A stretch of DNA of 64,000 nt from Sporomusa termitida (GTDB lineage: Bacteria > Bacillota > Negativicutes > Sporomusales > Sporomusaceae), in contig NZ_CP036259.1 of NCBI RefSeq assembly GCF_007641255.1, positions 4,280,501-4,344,500 of the forward strand. The letters run 5' to 3'. The notes below the pieces were generated by a model, which worked only from the letters and a program-made list of their open reading frames with translations, was not told the origin of the DNA and did no database searches. A program made the position numbers and the translations under genes. Shown here piece after piece: positions 42,001 to 51,325 of the stretch (positions are counted from its first letter, which is position 1; each line of letters opens with the position of its first letter).

Positions 42001-42720
42001 TTATTCTCCTTTGCTGTGTTGTTTCAAATACACTTCAGCAATTTTTTGTTTGGCCTGTGGATCGGCCTCGGTACATTCCATAACAACCGTGCCTTTTTGC
42101 AACAGATAAGCCTGGTGTGCCATTTCCAGTGCCTTGAAACCGTTTTGTTCAATTAACAGGATGGTAATGCCTTCCTGATTAATCTGACCGATGGTTTTAA
42201 ATATTTCATTGACCAGCAACGGCGCTAAGCCCAGTGACGGCTCATCCAGCAGCATTATTTTCGGATAGCTCATTAAGGCCCGGGCCATGGCCAGCATCTG
42301 CTGTTCGCCCCCGCTCATGGTGCCGGCATTCTGCCGCCGCCTTTCGGCTAACCGGGGAAACAGTGTCAGCACCCTTGCCAGGCCTTGCCGGACTTTCTGC
42401 TGATCTGTGATATTGCAGGCGCCGATGAGCAGGTTATCTTCCACCGTCATTTTCGGAAATACGCGGCGGCCTTCCGGCACCACGGCGATGCCGCGCTTGA
42501 CGATTTCATCGGTAGGTAAAGAATTAAGCCGCTGGGTGAGGAAGGTTATCTCGCCGGCCAAAGGCTGGACCAAACCCAGGATGGTGCGGATTACAGTCGT
42601 TTTGCCGGCGCCGTTGCTGCCCAGGAGGCAGGTAATCGAACCCTGGGGAACAGCGAGCGACACATTTCTCAGTACCGGAATGGCGCCATACGCGGTCGAA
42701 ATATTTGTCAGGTTCAGCAT
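42001..42720 (-). CDS. livF: Branched-chain-type amino-acid ABC transporter ATPase LivF
   Basis: 239 residues. Walker A GSNGAGKTT, signature MSGGEQQMLA, Walker B IMLLDEPSLGLAP and the FEQ-type ILLIEQNGFKAL tail of LivF. It works with LivG on the LivHM permease. Its start overlaps the livG stop by 7 bases. Confidence 0.94.
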   Translation of the reverse strand: MLNLTNISTAYGAIPVLRNVSLAVPQGSITCLLGSNGAGKTTVIRTILGLVQPLAGEITFLTQRLNSLPTDEIVKRGIAVVPEGRRVFPKMTVEDNLLIGACNITDQQKVRQGLARVLTLFPRLAERRRQNAGTMSGGEQQMLAMARALMSYPKIMLLDEPSLGLAPLLVNEIFKTIGQINQEGITILLIEQNGFKALEMAHQAYLLQKGTVVMECTEADPQAKQKIAEVYLKQHSKGE

Positions 42721-43490
42721 GCCGTCACCTCCTGACCAAGGTAAGCCCGCAGCACTTCCTCATTGCTGGCGACATCATCAAATAACCCGCAGGCAATACA
42801 ACGGCCATAATTCAGCACCATGACCTGGTCCACCAGGCCTTTAATAAAGTCCATGTCATGTTCAACAACAATAATAGATAAGTGCGGCAGCGTATTTTTC
42901 ACTTTCTTCAAATCCTGCATCAGGGTTTCGGTTTCGACCGCATCCATCCCGGCGGAAGGTTCATCAAGCAGCAGAATTTTTGGCTCCGACGCCAGCGCCC
43001 GGCAAATTTCTAACCGCCGGCGGTCGGCATAGGGTAAATCTTTCGCCAGTTTGTGAGCCTGGCTGGTCAGCAGGGTACCGAAGATGCTTAAAATCTCCAT
43101 AGCCTGTTGCATAACCTTATCGCCGGAGCTGCCGCCGTTGGCAAAGACTGAACTGATCCCTGGCAGCTTGCGCACTTCGGCAATCCCCATCATAACATTT
43201 TCCACAACATTGAGATTCCAAAACAGCCGTCCATTCTGGAAGGTCCTGGCCAGCCCCAGTTTGAATACCTGATCAGGCCGCAAACCGTGACTGGGCGCGC
43301 CATTGACAGTGATACTGCCGCTGGTCGGCGCATAAATGCCTGACAGCAAATTGAACAATGTCGTTTTGCCCGAGCCATTGGGCCCAATGACCCCCAGTGT
43401 CTCCCCAACCCCCAAAGTCAGGTTTACATTATCTACCGCAACCAGGCCGCCGAAGCGAATTGTCAGGTCCTTGACATTCAGCAGTTCCAT
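42714..43490 (-). CDS. livG: Branched-chain-type amino-acid ABC transporter ATPase LivG
   Basis: 258 residues from ATG 43490 (GGAGG 6 bases upstream); a longer frame to 43616 is unsupported. Walker A GPNGSGKTT, LARTFQNGRLF, signature variant LPYADRRRLE and Walker B ILLLDEPSAGMD. The start lies 62 bases inside the end of livM, a larger overlap than usual, which suggests translational coupling or a 3' extended livM. Confidence 0.94.
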   Translation of the reverse strand: MELLNVKDLTIRFGGLVAVDNVNLTLGVGETLGVIGPNGSGKTTLFNLLSGIYAPTSGSITVNGAPSHGLRPDQVFKLGLARTFQNGRLFWNLNVVENVMMGIAEVRKLPGISSVFANGGSSGDKVMQQAMEILSIFGTLLTSQAHKLAKDLPYADRRRLEICRALASEPKILLLDEPSAGMDAVETETLMQDLKKVKNTLPHLSIIVVEHDMDFIKGLVDQVMVLNYGRCIACGLFDDVASNEEVLRAYLGQEVTAC

Positions 43491-44646
43491 GTTCTCCCTC
43501 CTGATTCTGTGATTTTGGGTTGAAGATACGGTGTTTAAACGGCAATACGCCTTCCGGCATAAACCGCAGGCAGGCAACGATAACAATGCCATAAAACAGC
43601 AGGCGGAAGTCTTCAAAGGCTCTAAACTTTTCCGGGAAAACCGTGAGGAATATTGCCCCGAGAACAGCTCCCGGTATTGAATCCAGGCCGCCGAATATGA
43701 TCATGCTTAATACCAGTGTGGACTGCTGAAAACCGAAGTTTTCCGGCGCAATAAAATTAATCATGCCGGCATATACGCCGCCGACAATGCCGCCGAAAAA
43801 AGCACCGGCCGCAAACGCCAGCAGCTTAAACAGCGTCAGGTTAAGCCCATAGCACTGAGCGGCCAGCTGATCTTCGCGCATCGCATTTAAGGACAGCCCG
43901 AAAAAAGAATGACTTAGTTTATAGATGGCCCAGACCGAAAGAGCAAGAATCGCTAAATTGAGGTAATAAAAGTTGGCCTGAAAGGGAAACTGAATAAAGC
44001 CCAGATTCAGAGGCGATCCGAGGTCATGTCCCAGGATCGACGGCGACGGAATATTGATTAACCCGTTGGTGCCGCCGGTCAGTCCCTCCATGTTTAATAG
44101 CAGCTCCTGAATGATCAGCCCGAAAGCAATGGTAACAAGCGCCAGATAGTGTCCCTTTACCCGGAGAGCAGGCAGCCCTAACAGGATGCCGAACAAACTG
44201 GCGATGAGACCGGCTAAGAGCAGCGCCGGCCAGAAAGACAGACCGGCTTTCAGCGTAAGGATGCCGACAACATAGGCGCCAATGGCAACAAAGGCGGCAT
44301 AACCAAGACAAACCAGCCCGGCTCTGCCGGTCATAAAGTTCAAGCCCAGGGCCATTACCGCATACAGCAGCGCCAGGTTAATGACCTGCAGCCAATATGC
44401 ATTTCCCGCCAGCAGAAAGGGGAAACTCAGGGCCAGACCAAAGGCAATGACGGTGGCTTGTCCCAGGTTATGCCGGAACTCTTCTTTCAGCTGATCCCAG
44501 GCGGCCCGCCGGCACCAAAGCAATCCGAAAAAAGCCAGGGCCGCCCCGCAAACATAAATAATAACAACAACCGGGTTTTCTATATTGACAAAGCCCAGAA
44601 AGAGCAAATAACCGATGATTTCTGTCAGCAGAATTTTTAGTGACAT
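43429..44646 (-). CDS. livM: Branched-chain-type amino-acid ABC transporter permease LivM
   Basis: 405 residues with about ten to eleven membrane helices. GLNFMTGRAGLVCLGYAAF and GIFEGVVGGVYAGMINF-type blocks (see about residues 100-120 and 270-300) are typical. The C-terminus has an unusual polar extension of about 30 residues (SQNQEGEHGTAECQGP...) that overlaps livG. Forms the channel with LivH. Confidence 0.93.
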   Translation of the reverse strand: MSLKILLTEIIGYLLFLGFVNIENPVVVIIYVCGAALAFFGLLWCRRAAWDQLKEEFRHNLGQATVIAFGLALSFPFLLAGNAYWLQVINLALLYAVMALGLNFMTGRAGLVCLGYAAFVAIGAYVVGILTLKAGLSFWPALLLAGLIASLFGILLGLPALRVKGHYLALVTIAFGLIIQELLLNMEGLTGGTNGLINIPSPSILGHDLGSPLNLGFIQFPFQANFYYLNLAILALSVWAIYKLSHSFFGLSLNAMREDQLAAQCYGLNLTLFKLLAFAAGAFFGGIVGGVYAGMINFIAPENFGFQQSTLVLSMIIFGGLDSIPGAVLGAIFLTVFPEKFRAFEDFRLLFYGIVIVACLRFMPEGVLPFKHRIFNPKSQNQEGEHGTAECQGPDNSLRRPGCGR

Positions 44647-44658
44647 ACACTGTTCCTC

Positions 44659-45588
44659 CTAAACCTTTTCATAAGCGCGTTCACCAAAAATTCCCGCCGG
44701 CCGGAACACTAAAAACAAAATGACGACCACAAAGCTGATGCTTTCCTGAAAGCGGGACCCGTCCGGAATCAGCGCAACCGCTAAAATTTCCATGAAGCCC
44801 AGCAGCAGCCCGCCGGCAACAGCTCCGTAAACATTGCCTAAACCGCCGACAACGGCGGCAGCAAAGCCTTTAATCCCGATAACAAAGCCCATGTTAAACT
44901 TAACGATGCCGTAGGCCATCCCGTTCATGAGTCCGGCGACCGCGCCGAGGGCTGAACCCAAAGCAAACGTAATGAGAAATATTTTGTTCACTTTTATGCC
45001 CATCATCATAGCGGCTTCCCGGTCCTGGGCAGTGGCTCTGATGTACCGGCCAAATGCTGTTTTTTCGATCAGCAGGTACAAGCCGGTAATGAGTCCGCCG
45101 GCCAGCAGGACGGTTAAAATCACGTCAGGCTTGATAAAAATGCCGCCCAGGGTCAAACCCGGCATATCGATTAACAGGGGGAACGGCTGGGGATTGCGGC
45201 CGTTGGGGAAGAACAGCATGATGGATTCCCGCATGACGATGGATGCTCCCAGCGTAATCAGCAATGTCATAATCTCCGGCGCATTGCGCAGCGGCTTTAT
45301 AATCACTTTTTCCATGGCTATCCCCACTGCTGCGCCTGCTGCCAATACCGCCAGGAGAACCAGGGCAAAAAAGAGTATCGAACCGGACAGCAAGCCTGTT
45401 GCCAGCAAAACCTCACTGGCTACCAGGGCGCAGAAGGCTCCCAGCATAAATACTTCGCCATGGGCAAAGTTAACAACCTCAATGACGCCAAAAAACAAAG
45501 TAAAGCCAACCGCAATCAGCGCATACATAAAGCCCAGACTCAAGCCGTTTAACAGTTGTTGTATGATAAGTTCGCCCGACAAGAGCAT
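44659..45588 (-). CDS. livH: Branched-chain-type amino-acid ABC transporter permease LivH
   Basis: 309 residues from ATG 45588. About eight membrane helices; GLSLGFMYALIAVGFTLFFG and VNFAHGEVFMLGAF near the N-terminus and AAVVGGLGNVYGAVAGG near the C-terminus are the family signatures. Partner of LivM. Confidence 0.94.
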   Translation of the reverse strand: MLLSGELIIQQLLNGLSLGFMYALIAVGFTLFFGVIEVVNFAHGEVFMLGAFCALVASEVLLATGLLSGSILFFALVLLAVLAAGAAVGIAMEKVIIKPLRNAPEIMTLLITLGASIVMRESIMLFFPNGRNPQPFPLLIDMPGLTLGGIFIKPDVILTVLLAGGLITGLYLLIEKTAFGRYIRATAQDREAAMMMGIKVNKIFLITFALGSALGAVAGLMNGMAYGIVKFNMGFVIGIKGFAAAVVGGLGNVYGAVAGGLLLGFMEILAVALIPDGSRFQESISFVVVILFLVFRPAGIFGERAYEKV

Positions 45589-45610
45589 CACTCCATTCCC
45601 CAGAGTTTAC

Positions 45611-46777
45611 TTAATTCTTCTGGATCTGTTTATCTTTTACTTTCAGTGTCGAACGGTAATACGGGACCCATTTACCATCTTCGCTGATATAGGTCGTAAT
45701 AATCTTGAGGCGGGTCTGCCCTTTTTCATCAAACGTGGTCTCGCCCAGGATGCCCTGGAAATTTGTTATACCCCGAATCGCCTCGACAAGCTTGGCCCGG
45801 TCAGGGCCAACCTGCTCAATGCCTTTAATGATGATGTTGGCCGCATCATAAGCAAAGGGGGCGTAGGCCTCGTGCGGTTCCGCATATTTGGCATCGGCAT
45901 AAGCCTTGATGAAATCTTTGCCGCCCGGCAAATCCTCAAGCGGTTTGCCGATACCGTGAGCGAGCGTGCCGTCAGCGGCAGGTCCGGCAATCTTGTTAAA
46001 AGTATCGGAGAGAATCCCCGAATCGCTCATGAAAATAGCAGCCAGCTTCAATTCCGTCATTTGCCGCTTAATAAGAGCCGCTTCGGTGGCCACGCCGCCA
46101 AAGAATACCATGTCGGGATTTTTGCTTTTAATGGTAGTCAGAAGCGCGGAAAAATCCTGTTGCCCCACCGAAACGCCGTCAAAGGAAACCACTTCGCCGC
46201 CATTATTCTTGACTGAGGCAATAAATTGTTCGGCATTGGTTTTCCCGTAGTCGGTTTTATCATGGATGACGGCAAAGGTTTTCAGGCCCCAGTCTTTTGC
46301 AGCCACATTGCCGGCCACTTCATTCTGGATATCGGCGGCTGTTATCACCCGGGTTATCTCTTTAAAGCCGTCTTTGGTAATGTTGGGGTGAATGGCTGCG
46401 GCAATAACGGCAGACAAGCCGTTTTTGTGAAATACCGGCACGGTGGCCAAAGCCGCGCCGCTGTTAAAATGAGCCACAACGCCAACAATATTAGGGTCTG
46501 AGGTAAGCTTGTTCGCGGCGTTAACAGCAGTTGTCGGATCACCGGCATCATCCACTGCCACAAGCTCAAGTTTATAAGGCAGCTTGCCGGCAGCATTGGC
46601 CTGATTAATTGCCAATTCCACCGAGTTTTTCATACCCACACCAATAGCAGCGTTGCCGCCGGTCAGAGGACCGACAAAGCCAATCTTGGCAACTTTATTG
46701 GTGCTGCCGCCACAGCCGGAAAGCACACCTGCCAGCACAAACATGACAAGCGTCAGACTGATAACCCATTTTTTCAT
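45611..46777 (-). CDS. livK: Branched-chain-type amino-acid ABC transporter binding lipoprotein LivK
   Basis: 388 residues from ATG 46777 (AAAGGAG 8-9 bases upstream); a longer frame to 46906 is unsupported. Lipobox LSGC (Cys about residue 22). Peripla_BP_6 fold with IGFVGPLTGGNAAIGVGMKN near the N-terminus. The ligand may be an amino acid, amide or acylated amino acid, given the M20 deacylase. Upstream, CCAT-N7-ATGG (46959-46973) near TATAAA (46955-46920 region) is a possible regulator site. Confidence 0.93.
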   Translation of the reverse strand: MKKWVISLTLVMFVLAGVLSGCGGSTNKVAKIGFVGPLTGGNAAIGVGMKNSVELAINQANAAGKLPYKLELVAVDDAGDPTTAVNAANKLTSDPNIVGVVAHFNSGAALATVPVFHKNGLSAVIAAAIHPNITKDGFKEITRVITAADIQNEVAGNVAAKDWGLKTFAVIHDKTDYGKTNAEQFIASVKNNGGEVVSFDGVSVGQQDFSALLTTIKSKNPDMVFFGGVATEAALIKRQMTELKLAAIFMSDSGILSDTFNKIAGPAADGTLAHGIGKPLEDLPGGKDFIKAYADAKYAEPHEAYAPFAYDAANIIIKGIEQVGPDRAKLVEAIRGITNFQGILGETTFDEKGQTRLKIITTYISEDGKWVPYYRSTLKVKDKQIQKN

Positions 46778-47013
46778 AAAAATTCCCTCTCCTTTAAAAA
46801 AATTACAACCATGCCCCCTGCCAGCTTCGCCGGCGCACACCTCCCGGATAAAAAATAAGTGCCGATACGGAAACAGTTCCGATCGACACTTCATTGTGCA
46901 GCACAAAAGTATGTGATTACATGGTATGCTTCTATTTTATAGCAAGCAGGAAAATAATCCATTGTCTCTATGGTATAAATAAATATTGAAATTAATGTCC
47001 CTTACAGACAAAA

Positions 47014-48618
47014 TTACTCATCGGACATACGAAAGAGTTTAATCGCCAGTGACATAGCAAAGCGTTCCTCACTATCGTCAAGATTACTATTGAGAATGTC
47101 GGCAATCTTTTTATACCGGTATTTAATGGTATTATAATGAATGTACAATTTTTCCGCAGTTTTTCTTAAATTCCAGCCACAGTCATTAATACAAACCAGC
47201 GTCGGCAAGAATTGAGTGCCGTATTTCTTATCATACTGCTTCAGCTTACCAATGGATAAATCACAAAATTCTCTGGCTTCGTCCGTATTATATAAAGATG
47301 CCAGCAGTTTATACACACCAATGTTTTTGTAAAAAACCGTTTTATTTTGCTTATAGAGTAATCGGCCAATCTGAACTGCCGTTTTTGCCTCCTGATAACT
47401 CAAATGAACGTCCATTACGGATTTTTTATGATTACCAATACCGATCATGACAAAGAAGTGATGATTTTTTTCCACATTTGTTTCAATTTCCCGGCAAACA
47501 GCCGCTAACTGGCTGTGAAAAGCACTCATAGGCAAGGCCGGCGTCTCAATTAAAAAAACGATACTGTCACTCAGGCTGGCAAAAATCAGCGGCGCAAAGT
47601 TCTGTTTTATCAACAGCTTGCAGGTTGCAAAAATCTGTTCACGCGTCATTTCCAGCGACTCGATAGCCTGGCAGTGGCCGGCCTCGAGATAGCTTGCCTT
47701 AAAGCCGTGAATTTCAACCAGCACGGCCGTCAGGCCTTGGGCAAAATCCCAGCCGTACAAGCCGGCCCGGTTGGTCACTTCATCACGGTATTTAATTTTG
47801 TTCATAATCAGATCCTGGATAAATTCATTCTTATAGCGGTATTCAATCTCCAAATTCGATATTTTCTTCTGTACATTAAGTTTTAACACCGTGCTGGCAT
47901 GTTCGACAGCAATGTCGTCACAGTCGTCGGTGTTGCTGCCTTGTTCTCGCCGGCAATAAAGCAGATACCCGAAAACCCTGTTGTCGATTCGTATGGGATA
48001 GCTCATATACTGCAGCAAAAGGTCTTCCAGGGCCGTGTTCAATATACTGTCCCGGAACTGGGGTGTTTTGGCGGCAATATAATTTTTTTTGAAGTAAAGG
48101 TCGAAATAAGCGACGTCCCGGTCGATGATTGTTCCCAGGGTATTGATAATTTGCTCGGTTTCGCCGCCGCTTAATACCAGGTTAGTGAAAGAACGGTGGA
48201 TATTTTCCGAAAGCTGCAGCCGCCGGGCCTGGTCATTGACAATTTGGGACAAGACAGGATGGATGACATCGATAAAAGCGAGATTTACCGGCATATATAC
48301 AATCGGAAAGGCCAGTTCTTCGGCTAACGCCAGGACCTCTGCCGGTAAAGTGTCAATAAACCTTGTTATCTTGACAAACAATGCCGCCGCCCGGGCCTGA
48401 TTAATATTTTTAATTAAATCCAGAAATTTCAACGTATCGTCTTTCATAATATACCCGGTTGTCATGAGGATTTCCCCGCCCCTAATCCAATTGTGAATAT
48501 CCGGAGCATCCATGACGGAAACTGAAGTCACCATTCGGTCCAGGCCGCTTTTCCCTGCCAAAACCTCAAAATTAGCAAATGCCGGCGTTGACAATAACGC
48601 TTTCACTGTAATGGCCAT
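47014..48618 (-). CDS. PucR-family transcription regulator
   Basis: 534 residues. N-terminal PucR domain (about residues 1-125: PDIHNWIRGGEILMTTGY), a GGDEF-like middle domain (about 290-410), and a C-terminal HTH_30 (about 475-530: NLRKTAEKLYIHYNTIKYRYKKI). PucR-type regulators control uptake and breakdown of purines, amino acids or polyamines. It lies directly upstream of, and in the same direction as, livK, so it is the likely activator of the liv/M20 operon. Confidence 0.92.
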   Translation of the reverse strand: MAITVKALLSTPAFANFEVLAGKSGLDRMVTSVSVMDAPDIHNWIRGGEILMTTGYIMKDDTLKFLDLIKNINQARAAALFVKITRFIDTLPAEVLALAEELAFPIVYMPVNLAFIDVIHPVLSQIVNDQARRLQLSENIHRSFTNLVLSGGETEQIINTLGTIIDRDVAYFDLYFKKNYIAAKTPQFRDSILNTALEDLLLQYMSYPIRIDNRVFGYLLYCRREQGSNTDDCDDIAVEHASTVLKLNVQKKISNLEIEYRYKNEFIQDLIMNKIKYRDEVTNRAGLYGWDFAQGLTAVLVEIHGFKASYLEAGHCQAIESLEMTREQIFATCKLLIKQNFAPLIFASLSDSIVFLIETPALPMSAFHSQLAAVCREIETNVEKNHHFFVMIGIGNHKKSVMDVHLSYQEAKTAVQIGRLLYKQNKTVFYKNIGVYKLLASLYNTDEAREFCDLSIGKLKQYDKKYGTQFLPTLVCINDCGWNLRKTAEKLYIHYNTIKYRYKKIADILNSNLDDSEERFAMSLAIKLFRMSDE

Positions 48619-48777
48619 TTTTCCCCTTCTTTCCCTAAACCCGCCTTTATCCTGCCGCAGTTATGTTCCAGCATCAAGCCAGCACTGACAGCTTCAATAG
48701 TTGCGCCTTGTGCCAAGGCTACTGGGGAACACAGATCCCTCACACTACTTTATCTAAGACAATTACCCTAAATATAA

Positions 48778-48826
48778 AAAACTCCTGCCAAATCTGTAGA
48801 AAATTTGACAGAAGTTCTCTATTTCG
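48778..48826. repeat. CTCCTGCCAAAT hairpin repeat, copy 3
   Basis: AACTCCTGCCAAATCT pairs with AATTTGACAGAAGTT. It lies between two minus-strand genes and could terminate nothing obvious on plus; it resembles the copies at 6203 and 32049. The rest of 48619-48853 is without a gene. Confidence 0.5.
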
Positions 48827-48853
48827 CCGTTACATTGACTGCCTGGCCGCAGC

Positions 48854-49285
48854 TTAACTGATTGCCACAATCAGCGCGCCAATGGCAATAAGCCCGACAC
48901 CGATAGAATTTAAAAAATTTATTTTTTCGCCGAGGAAGACGACAGCCAACACAGTGGCAATCACAACACTGAGCTTATCGATCGGAGCTACCTGGCAAAC
49001 CTTGCCGAATTTTAAGGCCCAGAAATAAAACAGCCAGGACAGGGCACCGGCAAGCCCGCTCAAAGCAATATACAGCAGTCCTCTTTTATCGGCAATAATC
49101 GCGGGAATTTGTTGGATATTGCCCTGGGCAACGACAACCGCCAGCAAAAAGACAGCCATGATAACCGCCCGTACCGCCGTAGCGGCATTAGGGTCGGCTG
49201 ACTGTAAGCCAAGCTTGCCAAAAATCCCGACTAAGGAAGCGCTAAATGCCGATAGCAGGCCAAATATCAGCCATAAATGGTCCAT
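48854..49285 (-). CDS. Small EamA-family (DMT) transporter
   Basis: 143 residues with five hydrophobic helices: half the length of usual ten-helix DMT permeases, so it probably works as a dimer. The EamA pattern (FGLLSAFSASLVGIFGKLGL and GLAGALSWLFYFWALKFG, then VLAVVFLGEKINFLNSIG) is clear. Substrate unknown. Single gene. Confidence 0.85.
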   Translation of the reverse strand: MDHLWLIFGLLSAFSASLVGIFGKLGLQSADPNAATAVRAVIMAVFLLAVVVAQGNIQQIPAIIADKRGLLYIALSGLAGALSWLFYFWALKFGKVCQVAPIDKLSVVIATVLAVVFLGEKINFLNSIGVGLIAIGALIVAIS

Positions 49286-49401
49286 GATTTCCTCCTTACA
49301 ATAAAAGTTCTAGTATAACCGGACAAATTAATTCTTGGCCATGGTATATAAGCCAGTTGCCGCTGGCCGCCGCTAATGATTCCCGACAGCCGGACAACAA
49401 A

Positions 49402-49432
49402 TGCGCCTACTGCCGTTATGGCAGTAGGCGCA
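49402..49432. repeat. Perfect 13-bp inverted repeat
   Basis: TGCGCCTACTGCC - GTTAT - GGCAGTAGGCGCA, with no strong T-run on plus; the minus side continues TTTGTTG. A hairpin that may end the siderophore importer transcript. Nothing else is supported in 49286-49561. Confidence 0.5.
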
Positions 49433-49561
49433 AGTAAGCACATTCTAGGTTGCGTGCTGCCACCCCGATATTTTCAACTGCGCCCCGCGCAGGCTTAGCC
49501 GGTTCCGCATCGCCCCTGGCGCGTGACAAAACCGCACTGGTGGAAGTGGCCATCAATACAT

Positions 49562-50509
49562 TTACATGCCCAGCACCGCAGCAATTTCCTCTATCATCAT
49601 GGCAGAAGATTGCAGCCCGTTGCCGGTCGCATACCAGGTAGTCGGGTCAAGAAAAATAATCTTGCCGTTCCTGGCCGCTTTGGTTGCCTGCACCAAGGCA
49701 TTATCGAGGGTGCTGGCGGCTTTGTGCGATCCGCCGACAATAACGGTCCTGTCGACAACAAAGATCATATCCGGATTCTTTTCTTCAAAATACTCGAAAC
49801 CGATCTTCGCCCCATGCAGGCCGACATTAAGCGCAGGGTCGACAGGTTTAAGGCCCAAAACGTTATGAATCAGCCCAAAACGGGAACCGGCCCCGAAGGC
49901 GCTGATATTGCCGTCATTGGTCAGGACAATCAGCGCCTTGCTGTCGGTCTTCTCGCCTACCGCCCTGACCTCTTTAATCCTGGCGCTGATTTTATCCAAA
50001 GCAGCCTGTGCTTCCGCCTTTTTGCCGAAAATCTCACCGAGCATCAGATTGTTCCGGGAGAGATCCTCCATATATTTGGCGCTGTCAATACTGCCCATAA
50101 CAATTGTGGGCGCAATTTTTTTCATCTCATCATAAACCTTTTGCTGGCGGCCGCCCAGAATAATCAAATCCGGCCTGAAATCATTGATTTTTTCCAAATC
50201 CTTGGCAAAAAAATCCCCCGCATCGGCATAGGCATCGCCCTTATACTTGGCAAGGAAAGGCGGAATATTGGTCTTCGGCAAAGCGAGCGCCGGCGCCGCC
50301 CCCAGGGCATCAATCGTATCAAGCGCACTAAAATCGAACAGAACAACCCGCTGCGGGTTGAGGGGAACCTCCGACTCGCCCAGAATATGTGTTACTTTAA
50401 TGGTAGGCACGGCAGGTGTCGCTTGCGGAGCGGAGACGGATGACCCGCAGCCGGCCAGCACCATGGCCAGCATAACCGCAGCCAGCAAAGAAGTTAATTG
50501 TTTTTTCAT
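49562..50509 (-). CDS. Iron-siderophore ABC transporter binding lipoprotein (CeuE/YclQ-like)
   Basis: 315 residues. Lipobox LAGC (Cys about residue 21). Peripla_BP_2 fold: RVVLFDFSALDTIDALGA, PDLIILGGRQQ and WYATGNGLQS near the C-terminus, as in catecholate-siderophore binding proteins YclQ, CeuE and VctP. It delivers ferric siderophore to the permeases encoded just upstream. Last gene of the minus-strand iron operon that starts with the TonB receptor. Confidence 0.93.
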   Translation of the reverse strand: MKKQLTSLLAAVMLAMVLAGCGSSVSAPQATPAVPTIKVTHILGESEVPLNPQRVVLFDFSALDTIDALGAAPALALPKTNIPPFLAKYKGDAYADAGDFFAKDLEKINDFRPDLIILGGRQQKVYDEMKKIAPTIVMGSIDSAKYMEDLSRNNLMLGEIFGKKAEAQAALDKISARIKEVRAVGEKTDSKALIVLTNDGNISAFGAGSRFGLIHNVLGLKPVDPALNVGLHGAKIGFEYFEEKNPDMIFVVDRTVIVGGSHKAASTLDNALVQATKAARNGKIIFLDPTTWYATGNGLQSSAMMIEEIAAVLGM

Positions 50510-50566
50510 AAAAGCCTCCTTATAGTGTTTTATATTTTTCCATCCTTTAATAGATGGGAAAAATCA

Positions 50567-51325
50567 TCAGGTATAATAGATGCAGATACTGTTGCCCCTT
50601 ATCCGACTGATGTCGATATGCATATCATAAATTTCCGCCAGCACTTCGGAATTGATGATATGGGCGGTTGGCCCGCTTTTAACCAGCCGGCCGTTCTTAA
50701 GCGCCACAATATTATCTGCATAGCAGGAAACAAAATTGATGTCGTGAATGACGATAACAACTGTTTTATCCTTCTCGTCAACCAGTTTACGTAATATTTT
50801 CATGATTTTAACAGAGTGCTTCATATCCAGATTGTTGAGCGGTTCATCCAGAAAGATGTATTTGGTGTCCTGGGCAATCACCATGGCGATATAAGCCATT
50901 TGCCGCTGCCCACCGCTCAGTTCATCCAGAAAGCTGTCCTGAATAGACGCAATGCCCATATAATCAAGGGCCTGGTTGATTTTTACATAATCCTCATCGG
51001 TCAGCTTGCCCTGGGAATAAGGATACCGGCCAAAGCTTACCAGTTCCCGGATGGTCAGCCGCAAGCTCAGGTGATTGGACTGGCGCAGGATAGAAATTTG
51101 CCGGGCCAGCTGCTCATGGCTCCACTGCTGCATTTCAGTACCGTCAATATAAATTTTTCCCCCGTTCATTTTCAGCAGACGGCTGGCCATGGAGATTAAG
51201 GTGCTTTTCCCCGCCCCGTTACTGCCGATAAAAGCAGTGAGTTTTCCTTCTTCCAGCGTTACCGAAACCCGGTCGACCACAGTTTTGCTGCCATACTTTT
51301 TCAATGCGTTTTTAATCTCAATCAT
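50567..51325 (-). CDS. Iron-siderophore ABC transporter ATPase (CeuD/YclP-like)
   Basis: 252 residues from ATG 51325 (GGGAG 9 bases upstream). Walker A GSNGAGKST, signature LSGGQRQMA, Walker B IFLDEPLNNLD, switch VIHDINFV. The start overlaps the permease stop by 4 bases. Provides energy for import. Confidence 0.94.
   Translation of the reverse strand: MIEIKNALKKYGSKTVVDRVSVTLEEGKLTAFIGSNGAGKSTLISMASRLLKMNGGKIYIDGTEMQQWSHEQLARQISILRQSNHLSLRLTIRELVSFGRYPYSQGKLTDEDYVKINQALDYMGIASIQDSFLDELSGGQRQMAYIAMVIAQDTKYIFLDEPLNNLDMKHSVKIMKILRKLVDEKDKTVVIVIHDINFVSCYADNIVALKNGRLVKSGPTAHIINSEVLAEIYDMHIDISRIRGNSICIYYT

Noticed and set aside
44927-46216. 429-residue plus-strand frame antisense to livH and livK
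   Set aside because: A shadow of two clear genes; proline/serine-rich with no domain and no ribosome site.
46948-46973. Sigma-54 promoter before livK
   Set aside because: The TGG and TGC elements are one base off the required spacing.
49416-49553. 45-residue minus-strand ATG frame after the CeuE-like gene
   Set aside because: No ribosome site, alanine/arginine-rich, and runs into a hairpin.
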